Shown here: piece after piece, positions 35,082 to 43,145 of the stretch
Layout of the letters: each line of letters starts with the position of its first letter
How positions within the stretch are numbered: the first letter of the stretch is position 1
NCBI GenBank assembly: GCA_963739045.1
Contig: CAVTYY010000004.1
Span: 930,001 to 994,000, forward strand
Reading direction: 5' to 3'
Source: Halobacillus_B sp963739045
GTDB taxonomy: Bacteria > Bacillota > Bacilli > Bacillales > Halobacillaceae
DNA length: 64,000 bases
The notes under the pieces: generated by a model
What the model was told of the DNA's origin: nothing
Database searches by the model: none
The model's input: the letters and a program-made list of their open reading frames with translations, nothing else
Made by a program: the position numbers and the translations under genes

Positions 35082-36721
35082 CTTAATTCCTTCCTTTCAT
35101 TAACTGAGTATTCTACATAACTGACCAGATTGTTCAACTTAATATCTATTTCTCCCTGGCTTTCTGATTCATTCATTATGGATTGGATTTGTCTCTCAAA
35201 TGAGCCCCCAGGAATTTGTTCTAAAATTTCATCCAGATCTCCGACTGCGTGCCGGAAGATCTCTATTTTCTCATACAGCAGTTTCATGATATGATCTTCA
35301 ATTGTTTCCTTAATGGCGAAATTATAAATGTGAACATTTTGTTCTTGTCCAAACCTGTGAATCCTTCCAATTCGCTGTTCTAATCTCATTGGGTTCCAGG
35401 GAAGATCATAATTTATCATCCGACTGCAAAATTGTAAGTTGATTCCTTCTCCCCCTGCTTCAGTAGCGACAAGTACTTGAGCCTGGGTCTTAAATAATTG
35501 TTTCATCCAGTCTCTTTTCCCTTTATTGAATTTTCCGCTAAATGGAACAGAAGAAATCCCATGCTGCTGTAAATACCATTGCAGATAAAACTGAGTAGCT
35601 CTATATTCTGTGAAAACGATAAACTTTTCTTCTGATTGTTGAATAATTTCCACCATACGCTTTGCCTTGACGTGGTGAGGCAGCGTTCCTAATTGAGTCA
35701 TGAAGTCATTTAGTAAGGCCGCAGTTTCTGTATTAGCATTGGCTGCAAGCTGCTTGAGTGACATAAAACAGGCTTCTCTCGAAGAACACAATTCTTTAGC
35801 TAAAGTTAACCAGGTAAAGGAAGGGTAGGCGGTCCTCAGAGCATCTAGCTGCTGATATAAATGCTTCTCTTCTGATGAAAAAGCCAATCGCTCATTAGTT
35901 ACAATCCGTTTAGAGGAGTCAAGTCCGGTATCCTTCCGGCGGTTTCTAATCATGAGCTTGCTGAGTAACGAGTGAATGTGTTCCTGATCCGCTGATTGTT
36001 TGGCTTCTTTCTTATACTTCTTCTTAAAATCAGTTAAATTTCCTAAATAGCCTGGTTTAAGTATGGATACCAGGTTAAATAAATCACTTAAATTATTTTG
36101 GATAGGAGTAGCGGTTAAAAGCAGGCAATAGGTTTTCTTTAAGGATTGAACAAATTGATAATTTTTTGTCTGATGATTTTTCAGCTTGTGGGCTTCATCG
36201 ATAATAATTAAATCATAATCAATGGAAAGAATATTTTCCTTATGAGTTTCTCTCTTAGCCATGTCGATAGAGGTGACGGTTATATCCCAGTCCTGCCAAG
36301 CTGTATTCTTTTTTCGTGGTGAAGCTGCCTGGATATAAAATTTCTCATTAAGTTCCTGGATCCATTGATTGACAAGGGAAGCGGGAGTAAGGATAAGTAT
36401 TTTCTTCGCCATTCCTCTGATTAAGAATTCTTTTAGTATCAGCCCGGCTTCCAGAGTCTTTCCAAGTCCAACTTCATCTGCAAGAATTGCACGTCCGCTC
36501 ATTTCGTGGATGACTTTGCTCGCTGTTTCCACCTGATGGTCAAGAAATTCGACATGCGGGAGGTGCTTTAAGGCAAGCAGGCCATCAAAACCTGGCACTG
36601 TTTTATTTTCAGCTGCCTGGTAGGCAAGCTTAAATCCATTCCAGGATGAAAGCTTATCAGGTTGATCTAAGTTTGTTTTTAGCGTAGATATGAATGTTTC
36701 ATCATGATTAATCTTAAACAT
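35078..36721 (-). CDS. yqhH: SNF2-family helicase YqhH
   Basis: 547 residues, DEAD/SNF2 translocase with both RecA-like lobes: Walker A DEVGLGKTLEAG, Walker B IIDEAHKLKN, motif III LTATPIQN, motif V TEAGGEGINLQF and motif VI RIGRIHRFGQEQ. It resembles the RapA/HepA-type SNF2 core without extra domains, suggesting remodelling of protein-DNA or polymerase complexes. Coupled to yqhG. A stem followed by a T-run in the minus direction lies 47 bp upstream of its start (see findings). Confidence 0.93.
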   Translation of the reverse strand: MFKINHDETFISTLKTNLDQPDKLSSWNGFKLAYQAAENKTVPGFDGLLALKHLPHVEFLDHQVETASKVIHEMSGRAILADEVGLGKTLEAGLILKEFLIRGMAKKILILTPASLVNQWIQELNEKFYIQAASPRKKNTAWQDWDITVTSIDMAKRETHKENILSIDYDLIIIDEAHKLKNHQTKNYQFVQSLKKTYCLLLTATPIQNNLSDLFNLVSILKPGYLGNLTDFKKKYKKEAKQSADQEHIHSLLSKLMIRNRRKDTGLDSSKRIVTNERLAFSSEEKHLYQQLDALRTAYPSFTWLTLAKELCSSREACFMSLKQLAANANTETAALLNDFMTQLGTLPHHVKAKRMVEIIQQSEEKFIVFTEYRATQFYLQWYLQQHGISSVPFSGKFNKGKRDWMKQLFKTQAQVLVATEAGGEGINLQFCSRMINYDLPWNPMRLEQRIGRIHRFGQEQNVHIYNFAIKETIEDHIMKLLYEKIEIFRHAVGDLDEILEQIPGGSFERQIQSIMNESESQGEIDIKLNNLVSYVEYSVNERKELS

Positions 36722-36775
36722 AGGGCCTTCCTCCGAACATTCTTTTAAAAAAATGAGAAATAATTCGTAAAAAAA

Positions 36776-36808
36776 CCTTGTTAATCTGAAACAAGGCTAT
36801 GTTATAAT
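36776..36808 (+). promoter_or_regulatory. Promoter of the gcv operon
   Basis: Extended -10 TGTTATAAT with TATAAT at 36803-36808. Possible -35 GTTAAT (36780, 17-bp spacing). The inverted repeat CCTTGTT/AACAAGG at 36776-36796 overlaps the -35. Confidence 0.6.
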
Positions 36809-36879
36809 AAATCTGAAATATACAAAAAAACTGATGGAAGCTTTACAGGTTAGTATGTCCAATGCAATCTAATAAAATA

Positions 36880-37107
36880 CTAAAGCGAATGACTGCAGGG
36901 GGAGAGACTACTTTTGTAGCGCCGAAGGAGCAAGCATAGTATGTGAATCTCTCAGGCAAAAAGACCTCTGTACGACGCAGCTCTGGAGAGTGTTTACTAT
37001 GGTAAACCACCCAAGAAGCAAGCGGATATGAATGCGTTTTCATAAATCGTGAAACTTTCTGGTTAACGGACAGAGACTCCCGTAACAGCAGAGGAGTTTC
37101 TTTTTTT
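36880..37107 (+). ncRNA. Tandem glycine riboswitch with terminator
   Basis: Two glycine aptamers follow one another. The first runs from about 36890 to 36990 (GCAGGGGGAGAGAC, then GCGCCGAAGGAGCAAGC, then CTCTCAGGCAAAAAGACC). The second (CCCAAGAAGCAAGC, then AAACTTTCTGGTTAACGG, ACAGAGAC) ends near 37077. They are followed by a terminator stem GAGACTCC/GGAGTTTC with T7 at 37073-37107. In Bacillus this RNA turns the gcv operon on when glycine is abundant. Boundaries are approximate. Confidence 0.93.
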
Positions 37108-37139
37108 ATGGATAAAATTTGTACTGAAGGAGCGATTAG

Positions 37140-38240
37140 ATGGCTGAATTGAAGCGAACACCGTTATATTCTGAGTACCAGAAAGCAGGGGCAAAGACGA
37201 TTGATTTTGGCGGCTGGGATTTACCAGTCCAATTTAGCAGTATAAAGGAAGAACATGAAGCAACACGTACGAGGGCTGGATTATTTGATGTATCCCATAT
37301 GGGAGAAGTAAGGGTAGAAGGACAGAACAGTCTTTCTTTTCTGCAGCATATGTTAACAAATGATGTTTCAAAATTGTCACCTGGGAAAGCCCAGTATACG
37401 ATCATGTGTTATGAAGACGGGGGAACCGTTGATGATTTAATTGTATACATGCTTGATGAAAACCAATACTTATTAGTTGTGAATGCAGCTAACCGCGATA
37501 AAGATACAGCCTGGCTGAAAGAACATAGTGCTGAAGGGGTAACCATTGAAGATGTTTCCGATGAATTTGTTCAGCTTGCTGTTCAAGGGCCGAAAGCAGA
37601 AGAGGTTCTGCAGAAGCTGACGAAAACCGATCTAAGCACCATTAAATTCTTCCGTTTTGAGCAAGATGTAACGATATCCGGGGTTACAGAACCGGCGATT
37701 GTTTCAAGAACTGGTTACACAGGGGAAGACGGATTTGAAATTTATCTTCCTCAGGCTTCAGGTCCAGAATTATGGCAGGCGATTCTTGCAGCTGGAGAGA
37801 AAGAAGGAGTACAGCCGATTGGGCTGGGAGCTAGAGATACTTTAAGATTTGAAGCAAACCTGGCTTTGTATGGCCAGGAACTAAGCCCGGAAATTACCCC
37901 TCTGGAAGCTGGCCTTTCCTTTGCGGTAAAAGTTAATAAGGATGCTGACTTTATTGGCAAGGACCGCTTGAAAGAACAAAAAGAGAATGGACCAGAGCGC
38001 AAGTTAGTAGGAATTGAAATGATTGAGAAGGGTATACCGCGTACCCATTACGAAGTTTTTGCCAACGATGAAACGATCGGATTTGTGACTACAGGCACAC
38101 AGTCCCCGACACTAGGTAAAAATGTAGGACTGGCTTTGCTTGACCAAAACTATACAGCCGTAGGAACCGAAGTAATGGTACAGGTAAGAAAACGCCGTTT
38201 AAAAGCAAAGGTTATCCCGACTCCATTCTATAAACGATAA
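37140..38240 (+). CDS. gcvT: Glycine cleavage system T protein (aminomethyltransferase)
   Basis: Transfers the methylene group from lipoyl-bound aminomethyl H protein to THF, releasing ammonia. 366 residues: N-terminal HxxHxxAxxFDVSHMG-type folate motif, catalytic Asp in MLTNDVSKL, SRTGYTGEDGFEI and the C-terminal barrel ending in KAKVIPTPFYK. First gene under the glycine riboswitch; GAAGGAG before the ATG. Confidence 0.96.
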   Translation: MAELKRTPLYSEYQKAGAKTIDFGGWDLPVQFSSIKEEHEATRTRAGLFDVSHMGEVRVEGQNSLSFLQHMLTNDVSKLSPGKAQYTIMCYEDGGTVDDLIVYMLDENQYLLVVNAANRDKDTAWLKEHSAEGVTIEDVSDEFVQLAVQGPKAEEVLQKLTKTDLSTIKFFRFEQDVTISGVTEPAIVSRTGYTGEDGFEIYLPQASGPELWQAILAAGEKEGVQPIGLGARDTLRFEANLALYGQELSPEITPLEAGLSFAVKVNKDADFIGKDRLKEQKENGPERKLVGIEMIEKGIPRTHYEVFANDETIGFVTTGTQSPTLGKNVGLALLDQNYTAVGTEVMVQVRKRRLKAKVIPTPFYKR

Positions 38241-38257
38241 GACTTCAAGGAGGATTC

Positions 38258-39613
38258 ATGATGGAATTCCGTTATTTACCTATGACTGAACAAGATAAAC
38301 AGCAGATGATGGAAAGAGTGGGAATTAAGTCAACAGATGAATTGTTTGCTGATATTCCTGAAAATGTAAGGTTTAATGGTGATCTGAATATTAAGCCACC
38401 GAAAAATGAATTTGGTTTAATGAAGGAACTCACTCAAATGGCAGACCAGAACGTTAATCTGAAATCCCATACTTCTTTCTTAGGGGCTGGTGTATATGAC
38501 CATTACATCCCTTCGATCGTCGACCATGTGATCTCAAGGTCAGAGTTTTACACAGCGTATACTCCCTATCAGCCCGAAATCTCTCAAGGCGAATTGCAGG
38601 CCATTTTCGAATTCCAGACGATGATCTGTGAACTAACAGGAATGGATGTAGCCAATTCATCCATGTATGATGGCGGGACAGCCTTGGCTGAAGCGGTTAA
38701 CGTATCTGCCGGCCACACAAAAAAGAAAAAAGTGCTCGTTTCAAAAGCCATTCATCCTGAGTCTTTAGCTGTCATCCATTCCTACGTAAAAGGACCGGGA
38801 CTGGAAATTGTAGAAATTGACCATAAAAATGGACGAACAGATCTTGAACAATTAGAGAATGAGATGGATGAAGATACAGCTAGTGTAGTGGTCCAATATC
38901 CTAACTTTTTCGGTCAAATAGAACCATTGAACAAGGTTCGTGAGATCGTTAATACTCAAAAGAAAGCGATGATGATCACGTCCAGTAATCCACTCGCGCT
39001 TGGATATTTAACCCCTCCTGGTGAATTTGATGCTGACATTGTGGTTGGAGATGCGCAAGTATTTGGGATTCCCGCCCAGTTTGGCGGTCCTCATTGCGGA
39101 TATTTTGCGACTACAAAGAAGTTAATGAGAAAAGTGCCAGGCCGTCTGATTGGACAGACGAAGGACGAAGAGGGCAGGCGTGGCTTTGTGCTGACATTAC
39201 AGGCGAGAGAGCAGCACATTCGCCGGGATAAAGCTACATCTAACATTTGTTCAAACCAGGCTCTCAACGCGCTTGCGGCTTCAGTTGCCATGTCTTCACT
39301 AGGGAAACAAGGGCTGAAGAAAATGTCATGGATGAACTTCCAGAAGGCAGCTTATATGAAAAAAGAATTAGCAAGTGCCGGGATGCCTGTGGTATTTGAT
39401 GGAGCCTTCTTTAATGAAATAGTTGTAAACACAGGCAAGGAGATTAAAGAGGTGAATGCCCGCCTGCTTGATAAAGGATTTATTGGCGGTTACGACCTTG
39501 GAGAGATGGACGAAGGGTTGGCGCAGCATATGCTGATCGCTGTTACTGAAGTTCGTTCAAAAGATGAGATTGACGAATTTGTAAAGGTATTGGGGGACAT
39601 TCATCATGACTAA
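38258..39613 (+). CDS. gcvPA: Glycine dehydrogenase (decarboxylating) subunit 1
   Basis: N-terminal half of the split P protein, which decarboxylates glycine on PLP and loads the H protein. 451 residues with the LGAGVYDHYIPS, YTPYQPEISQG and NSSMYDGGTA motifs of the family. It lacks the PLP lysine, which sits in subunit 2. Its last bases overlap the start of gcvPB by eight, fitting a two-subunit enzyme made in equal amounts. CAAGGAGG precedes the ATG. Confidence 0.96.
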   Translation: MMEFRYLPMTEQDKQQMMERVGIKSTDELFADIPENVRFNGDLNIKPPKNEFGLMKELTQMADQNVNLKSHTSFLGAGVYDHYIPSIVDHVISRSEFYTAYTPYQPEISQGELQAIFEFQTMICELTGMDVANSSMYDGGTALAEAVNVSAGHTKKKKVLVSKAIHPESLAVIHSYVKGPGLEIVEIDHKNGRTDLEQLENEMDEDTASVVVQYPNFFGQIEPLNKVREIVNTQKKAMMITSSNPLALGYLTPPGEFDADIVVGDAQVFGIPAQFGGPHCGYFATTKKLMRKVPGRLIGQTKDEEGRRGFVLTLQAREQHIRRDKATSNICSNQALNALAASVAMSSLGKQGLKKMSWMNFQKAAYMKKELASAGMPVVFDGAFFNEIVVNTGKEIKEVNARLLDKGFIGGYDLGEMDEGLAQHMLIAVTEVRSKDEIDEFVKVLGDIHHD

Positions 39614-41066
39614 TCAAGACTTTCCTTTAATCTTTGAACTAAGTCAAGAAAGCAGAACAGGTTTTAGTTTACCTGAATTTGATATACCAGAAAGTGACGT
39701 AGACGATATGATAGGCGAAGAATTTGTTCGTACAAAGGATGCTGAACTTCCAGAGGTTAGTGAGCTGCAAATTATGCGCCATTACACAGCTTTATCGAAG
39801 CGTAATCATGGAGTAGATTCTGGATTTTATCCACTTGGTTCGTGTACGATGAAATATAATCCTAAAATGAACGAAGATGTAGCAAGACTAACAGGATTCA
39901 GCCATATTCATCCCTATCAAGCTCCCGAAACGGTACAAGGCGCCCTTGGCTTAATGTATGATTTGCAAGAATCGTTAGTTAATATTACTGGTATGAACAC
40001 GGTAACCCTTCAGCCGGCGGCGGGAGCACACGGTGAATGGACGGGTCTGATGATGATTCGTGCTTTTCATGAAGCGAATGGTGATTTCGACCGGACAAAA
40101 GTCATCGTACCGGACTCCGCTCATGGGACCAATCCCGCTTCAGCAACAGTAGCAGGATTCGAAGCAGTCACTGTAAAATCTGACGAGCGAGGACTCGTGG
40201 ATCTGGAAGACTTAAAACGAGTGGTGGACCATCAGACTGCTGCATTAATGCTTACAAATCCTAATACGCTGGGACTCTTTGAGGAAAACATTCTTGAGAT
40301 GGCAGCGATCATTCACGAAGCGGGCGGTAAACTGTATTATGACGGGGCCAATCTTAATGCTATTTTAGGATACGCACGTCCAGGGGATATGGGTTTTGAT
40401 GTTGTGCACTTAAACCTGCACAAAACTTTCACTGGTCCTCATGGCGGTGGAGGACCGGGATCGGGTCCGGTAGGTGTAACCGAAGAGTTTGCTCCTTACC
40501 TGCCAGCACCGTTGCTGGTGAAGGAGAAGGGACAATATGTATTTGACGAAGATCGTCCTGATTCCATCGGTCGTGTGAAACCTTATTACGGAAACTTTGG
40601 GATCAATGTACGTGCGTATACTTATATACGGACTATGGGGCCTGAGGGGCTTAAAAAAGTCAGTGAGTATGCTGTGTTAAATGCGAATTATATGATGCGC
40701 CGTTTACAAGAAGAGTTTGACTTGCCGTTTGATCAGCATTGTAAACATGAGTTTGTATTGTCTGGCAAGCGCCAAAAGAAACTAGGGGTGCGTACCCTGG
40801 ATATTGCTAAACGATTACTGGACTTCGGTTACCACCCTCCAACGATTTATTTCCCAATCAATGTAGAAGAAGCATTGATGGTAGAGCCGACAGAAACAGA
40901 GTCGAAAGAAACGCTGGATGCGTTTATAGATGCTATGATTCAAATCTCAAATGAGGCGAAAGAGGATCCTGAAAAAGTCCAGGATGCTCCTCATACAACA
41001 ATTGTAAGCAGAATGGATGAAACCTTAGCTGCTCGAAAGCCTGTATTAAGCTATACCAAAGAGTAA
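39606..41066 (+). CDS. gcvPB: Glycine dehydrogenase (decarboxylating) subunit 2
   Basis: C-terminal half of the P protein, 486 residues, carrying the PLP-binding Lys273 in NLHKTFTGPHGGGG. Also shows LGSCTMKYNPK and PDSAHGTNPASA. Together with gcvT and gcvPA this gives three of the four glycine cleavage components; the H protein and lipoamide dehydrogenase are not in the window. The operon ends in a strong terminator. Confidence 0.97.
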   Translation: MTNQDFPLIFELSQESRTGFSLPEFDIPESDVDDMIGEEFVRTKDAELPEVSELQIMRHYTALSKRNHGVDSGFYPLGSCTMKYNPKMNEDVARLTGFSHIHPYQAPETVQGALGLMYDLQESLVNITGMNTVTLQPAAGAHGEWTGLMMIRAFHEANGDFDRTKVIVPDSAHGTNPASATVAGFEAVTVKSDERGLVDLEDLKRVVDHQTAALMLTNPNTLGLFEENILEMAAIIHEAGGKLYYDGANLNAILGYARPGDMGFDVVHLNLHKTFTGPHGGGGPGSGPVGVTEEFAPYLPAPLLVKEKGQYVFDEDRPDSIGRVKPYYGNFGINVRAYTYIRTMGPEGLKKVSEYAVLNANYMMRRLQEEFDLPFDQHCKHEFVLSGKRQKKLGVRTLDIAKRLLDFGYHPPTIYFPINVEEALMVEPTETESKETLDAFIDAMIQISNEAKEDPEKVQDAPHTTIVSRMDETLAARKPVLSYTKE

Positions 41067-41070
41067 TGTA

Positions 41071-41106
41071 AAGCCGGAGAATCAGCAATGCTGACTCCGG
41101 CTTTTT
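41071..41106 (+). terminator. Terminator of the gcv operon
   Basis: AAGCCGGAG...CTCCGGCTT stem with an inner CAGC/GCTG pair and T5, starting five bases after gcvPB. Confidence 0.92.
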
Positions 41107-41151
41107 CATATCGCGAAAGCGGAAGGGAGTAGTAAATTTAAAGCTTACGAA

Positions 41152-41210
41152 ACAAAAACCTCCGGGAAGGTGGTATTAGACTTTGCCATCTTCCCGGAGG
41201 TTTTTGTTTT
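41152..41210. terminator. Long hairpin terminator (rhodanese side, bidirectional)
   Basis: AACAAAAACCTCCGGGAAG pairs with CTTCCCGGAGGTTTTTGTT, about 19 bp plus further pairs, with T-runs in both directions. It lies just downstream of the rhodanese gene, 45 bp after the gcv terminator. Confidence 0.9.
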
Positions 41211-41216
41211 ACATGA

Positions 41217-41603
41217 TTATTTTTTTTGCTTGATTTTTCCAGACCATTTTTTAAATCCACCTTGAAGAATGTTCAAGTCCTGGTATCCTTTTTTATCAAG
41301 CATCATTGCGGCACGTGTAGATCTTGTACTATTTTGGCAATATAAGTAGACAGGTTTATCCTTCCGAATTTCCGTCAAACGGTTCCGCATTTGCGAAAGC
41401 GGGATATTCCTAGCTCCAAGAATATGTCCCCCGTCAAACTCATTGGGTTCTCTAACATCTATTAATTGGGCTTTTCTATAACCATTTCGAAATTCATCTT
41501 CAGAAAGAGTGGTTATGATTTTTCTTGCCTTTAGAAATCTATATAAACCAAAAGCAATGAGTACTACAGCTGCTGCTATTAAAATCCATAAATTCGTGTC
41601 CAT
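41217..41603 (-). CDS. yqhL: Membrane-anchored rhodanese-like protein, YqhL-like
   Basis: 128 residues: one N-terminal membrane helix (residues 6-24), then a single rhodanese domain (LIDVREPNEFDGGHILGARNIPL) with catalytic Cys89 in LYCQNSTRS. Probably a sulfurtransferase or thiol-related enzyme facing the cytoplasm; substrate unknown. The start is ATG 41603, preceded on the minus strand by GGGGGGAT; a longer in-frame start at 41666 is less likely. Confidence 0.9.
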   Translation of the reverse strand: MDTNLWILIAAAVVLIAFGLYRFLKARKIITTLSEDEFRNGYRKAQLIDVREPNEFDGGHILGARNIPLSQMRNRLTEIRKDKPVYLYCQNSTRSTRAAMMLDKKGYQDLNILQGGFKKWSGKIKQKK

Positions 41604-41849
41604 TTCATTATCCCCCCGTTTCTCTTTTCCCTTCTCTATTATAGGAGGGAATCGATTTCTTTTCAAAGTTTTTTCTTTACAAACAAGTCTAAAGGATGTT
41701 CATAATAGAGTTTGTGTATTCTGCTATTTTGCAATGAATGAAAAAGGTCAAGTAAGAGATAAAATAGAATATTTGCTCTTTCTTTCTTGGTCTTACGGCT
41801 GATTTCGGCCATTTTTTTGATTGACAAATTTCGAGATATTCGTTCAATA

Positions 41850-41865
41850 ACACTATATATAGAAA
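41850..41865 (+). promoter_or_regulatory. NrdR box 1 upstream of nrdJ
   Basis: ACACTATATATAGAAA matches the left half and centre of the NrdR consensus ACACWATATATWGTGT. It lies 31 bp upstream of a second box, the three-turn spacing usual for NrdR pairs. Confidence 0.75.
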
Positions 41866-41880
41866 AGTTGTCAGAATAGA

Positions 41881-41896
41881 ACACAATATATTGATT
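41881..41896 (+). promoter_or_regulatory. NrdR box 2 upstream of nrdJ
   Basis: ACACAATATATTGATT matches the NrdR consensus except in the last positions. With box 1 it predicts repression of nrdJ by NrdR, the (d)ATP-sensing repressor of ribonucleotide reductase genes. Confidence 0.75.
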
Positions 41897-41995
41897 ATTT
41901 TTTTCTCTATGTGGTATGTTAATGATAGAAGAAAAAACTACAGATTACACAACTGACTTACATTAGCACAATCTCAGTAAGGGAGAGATGAATAA

Positions 41996-42790
41996 ATGAA
42001 CACAACCACTAAAGGGGAAACCCGCACGAAGATTAACCTGGATCGGTTAAATGCGGATATCCGCCAATTTTCTCAAGTCCATGAAATTACTCCGGAGATG
42101 CATTTAACACATAAAGGGGTCTCACGTCTGGTTATGCTTGATCGGTATGCTTTTAAAGACACCGAGAAATTAACACTAGCCGAAGGCGATTTTGTCGTCT
42201 TAACGGTTAAAGATGACCCTAAATTTCCAGCCAGAGGGTTCGGTTTTGTGCATTCCATTAACTGGGAAGCGCACGAAGCGGTTGTCAAAGTAGAAGATGA
42301 ATTTGTTAATGTATTAGATCACGAAGAAGAACGGAAAACCGGGCTCATTTCAAGGAACCTGGATACGATTGATAAGCCGCTCGAAGTCTTTTATGAGCAA
42401 ATCGCCAAAAGGAATGCCACCGGCCTTTCAGAAGTGGAGACTTCGCCAGAGAAGAAACAGGAAAGTTTCGAAAGGTTTTACGAAGAACTCTCGAGCTTAA
42501 ACTTTATTCCTGCTGGAAGAGTATTATATGGGGCAGGATCGAACACCGACGTTACCTATTTTAATTGCTACGTCATGCCTTATATCCAGGATTCACGTGA
42601 AGGAATATCAGATCACCGAAAACAGGTAATGGAAATTATGTCCCGGGGCGGAGGAGTAGGGACGAACGGTTCTACGCTTAGACCTCGGAACACATTAGCC
42701 AGAGGGGTGAATGGGAAATCTTCTGGTTCTGTTTCCTGGCTGGATGATATTGCGAAATTAACTCATTTGGTCGAGCAGGGCGGCTCCCGT
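41996..42790 (+). CDS. nrdJ: B12-dependent (class II) ribonucleotide reductase, exon 1
   Basis: First 265 codons of an adenosylcobalamin-dependent reductase that makes deoxyribonucleotides. It contains the N-terminal region and the start of the ten-stranded barrel, with an active-site cysteine in TYFNCYVMPYIQDSREG and the glycine loop MSRGGGVGTNGSTLRPR. The exon ends ...EQGGSR at CGT 42788-42790. The next three bases, the first of the intron, are TAA, so an unspliced message stops exactly at the junction. GGGAGAGATG before the start is the ribosome binding site. Exon 2 begins at 43146; joined, the protein is 857 residues, the usual length for this family. Confidence 0.95.
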
Positions 42791-43145
42791 TAACATCATG
42801 GCGGGAATAAAATCTCGTGAATTGCTGGAACACCCTTAGAGCCTGATTAACCACAATGTGACTGGTGACAGTGAGCATGAAGGTCTAAAAATAATCAGGA
42901 TTGGGCAATCAGCAGCTAAGTATCTTGGGAAACTAAGATAAAAGTTCAACGACTATTGAAATTTCCTACAATCATCTTCTGATAAAGAAGGGGATCACGG
43001 GAAAAGTAAATCATAGAAGCGGAAACGCTCTATGAGGCGCGAGACAGAGCATATTGCTTTGATGATATAGTCTGATCTTACATGAAAGTGTAAGAGCCTG
43101 GCAGAAATGACCAGGCCCTTCCAACAAAGGAAGAGTAACAAAAAG
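42791..43145 (+). ncRNA. Group I self-splicing intron in nrdJ
   Basis: 355 nt with no open reading frame of note. P1: exon UCCCGU (42785-42790) pairs with guide sequence GCGGGA (42801-42806), ending in the diagnostic U-G wobble at the splice site. Core motifs in order: P AATTGCTGGAA (42820), Q CAATCAGCAGCTAAG (42906), R GTTCAACGACTATTGAA (42944), S GATATAGTCTGATC (43064); R GACTAT and S ATAGTC form P7. Hairpins P9-like follow (CTTACATGAAAGTGTAAG; GCCTGGCAGAAATGACCAGGC split as two arms). The intron ends in G (43145). The first exon 2 bases CGUGG can pair with UCAUG beside the guide as P10. Joining the exons restores the family sequence GGSR-RGAQMIML. Confidence 0.95.

Larger units (their letters stand above)
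41604..41995. other. Divergent control region between yqhL and nrdJ
   Basis: About 390 bp with no convincing gene. It holds a perfect -35 TTGACA at 41821-41826 with a weak TTCAAT 16 bp downstream, and the two NrdR boxes listed separately. I did not see cobalamin-riboswitch motifs, although the downstream enzyme uses B12. Confidence 0.6.

Noticed and set aside
41604..41995. A cobalamin riboswitch upstream of the B12-dependent reductase
   Set aside because: I searched by eye for the B12-box and found none; NrdR boxes explain the region better.
43107..43145. An ATG inside the intron that opens the frame into nrdJ exon 2, as if a second, separate reductase gene
   Set aside because: The intron core motifs, the P1 pairing and exact restoration of the GGSRRGAQM sequence show that this is one gene; the ATG has no ribosome binding site.
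42785..43145. nrdJ as a pseudogene broken by an in-frame stop
   Set aside because: Both exons are intact with all expected motifs, and the interruption is explained by a group I intron.
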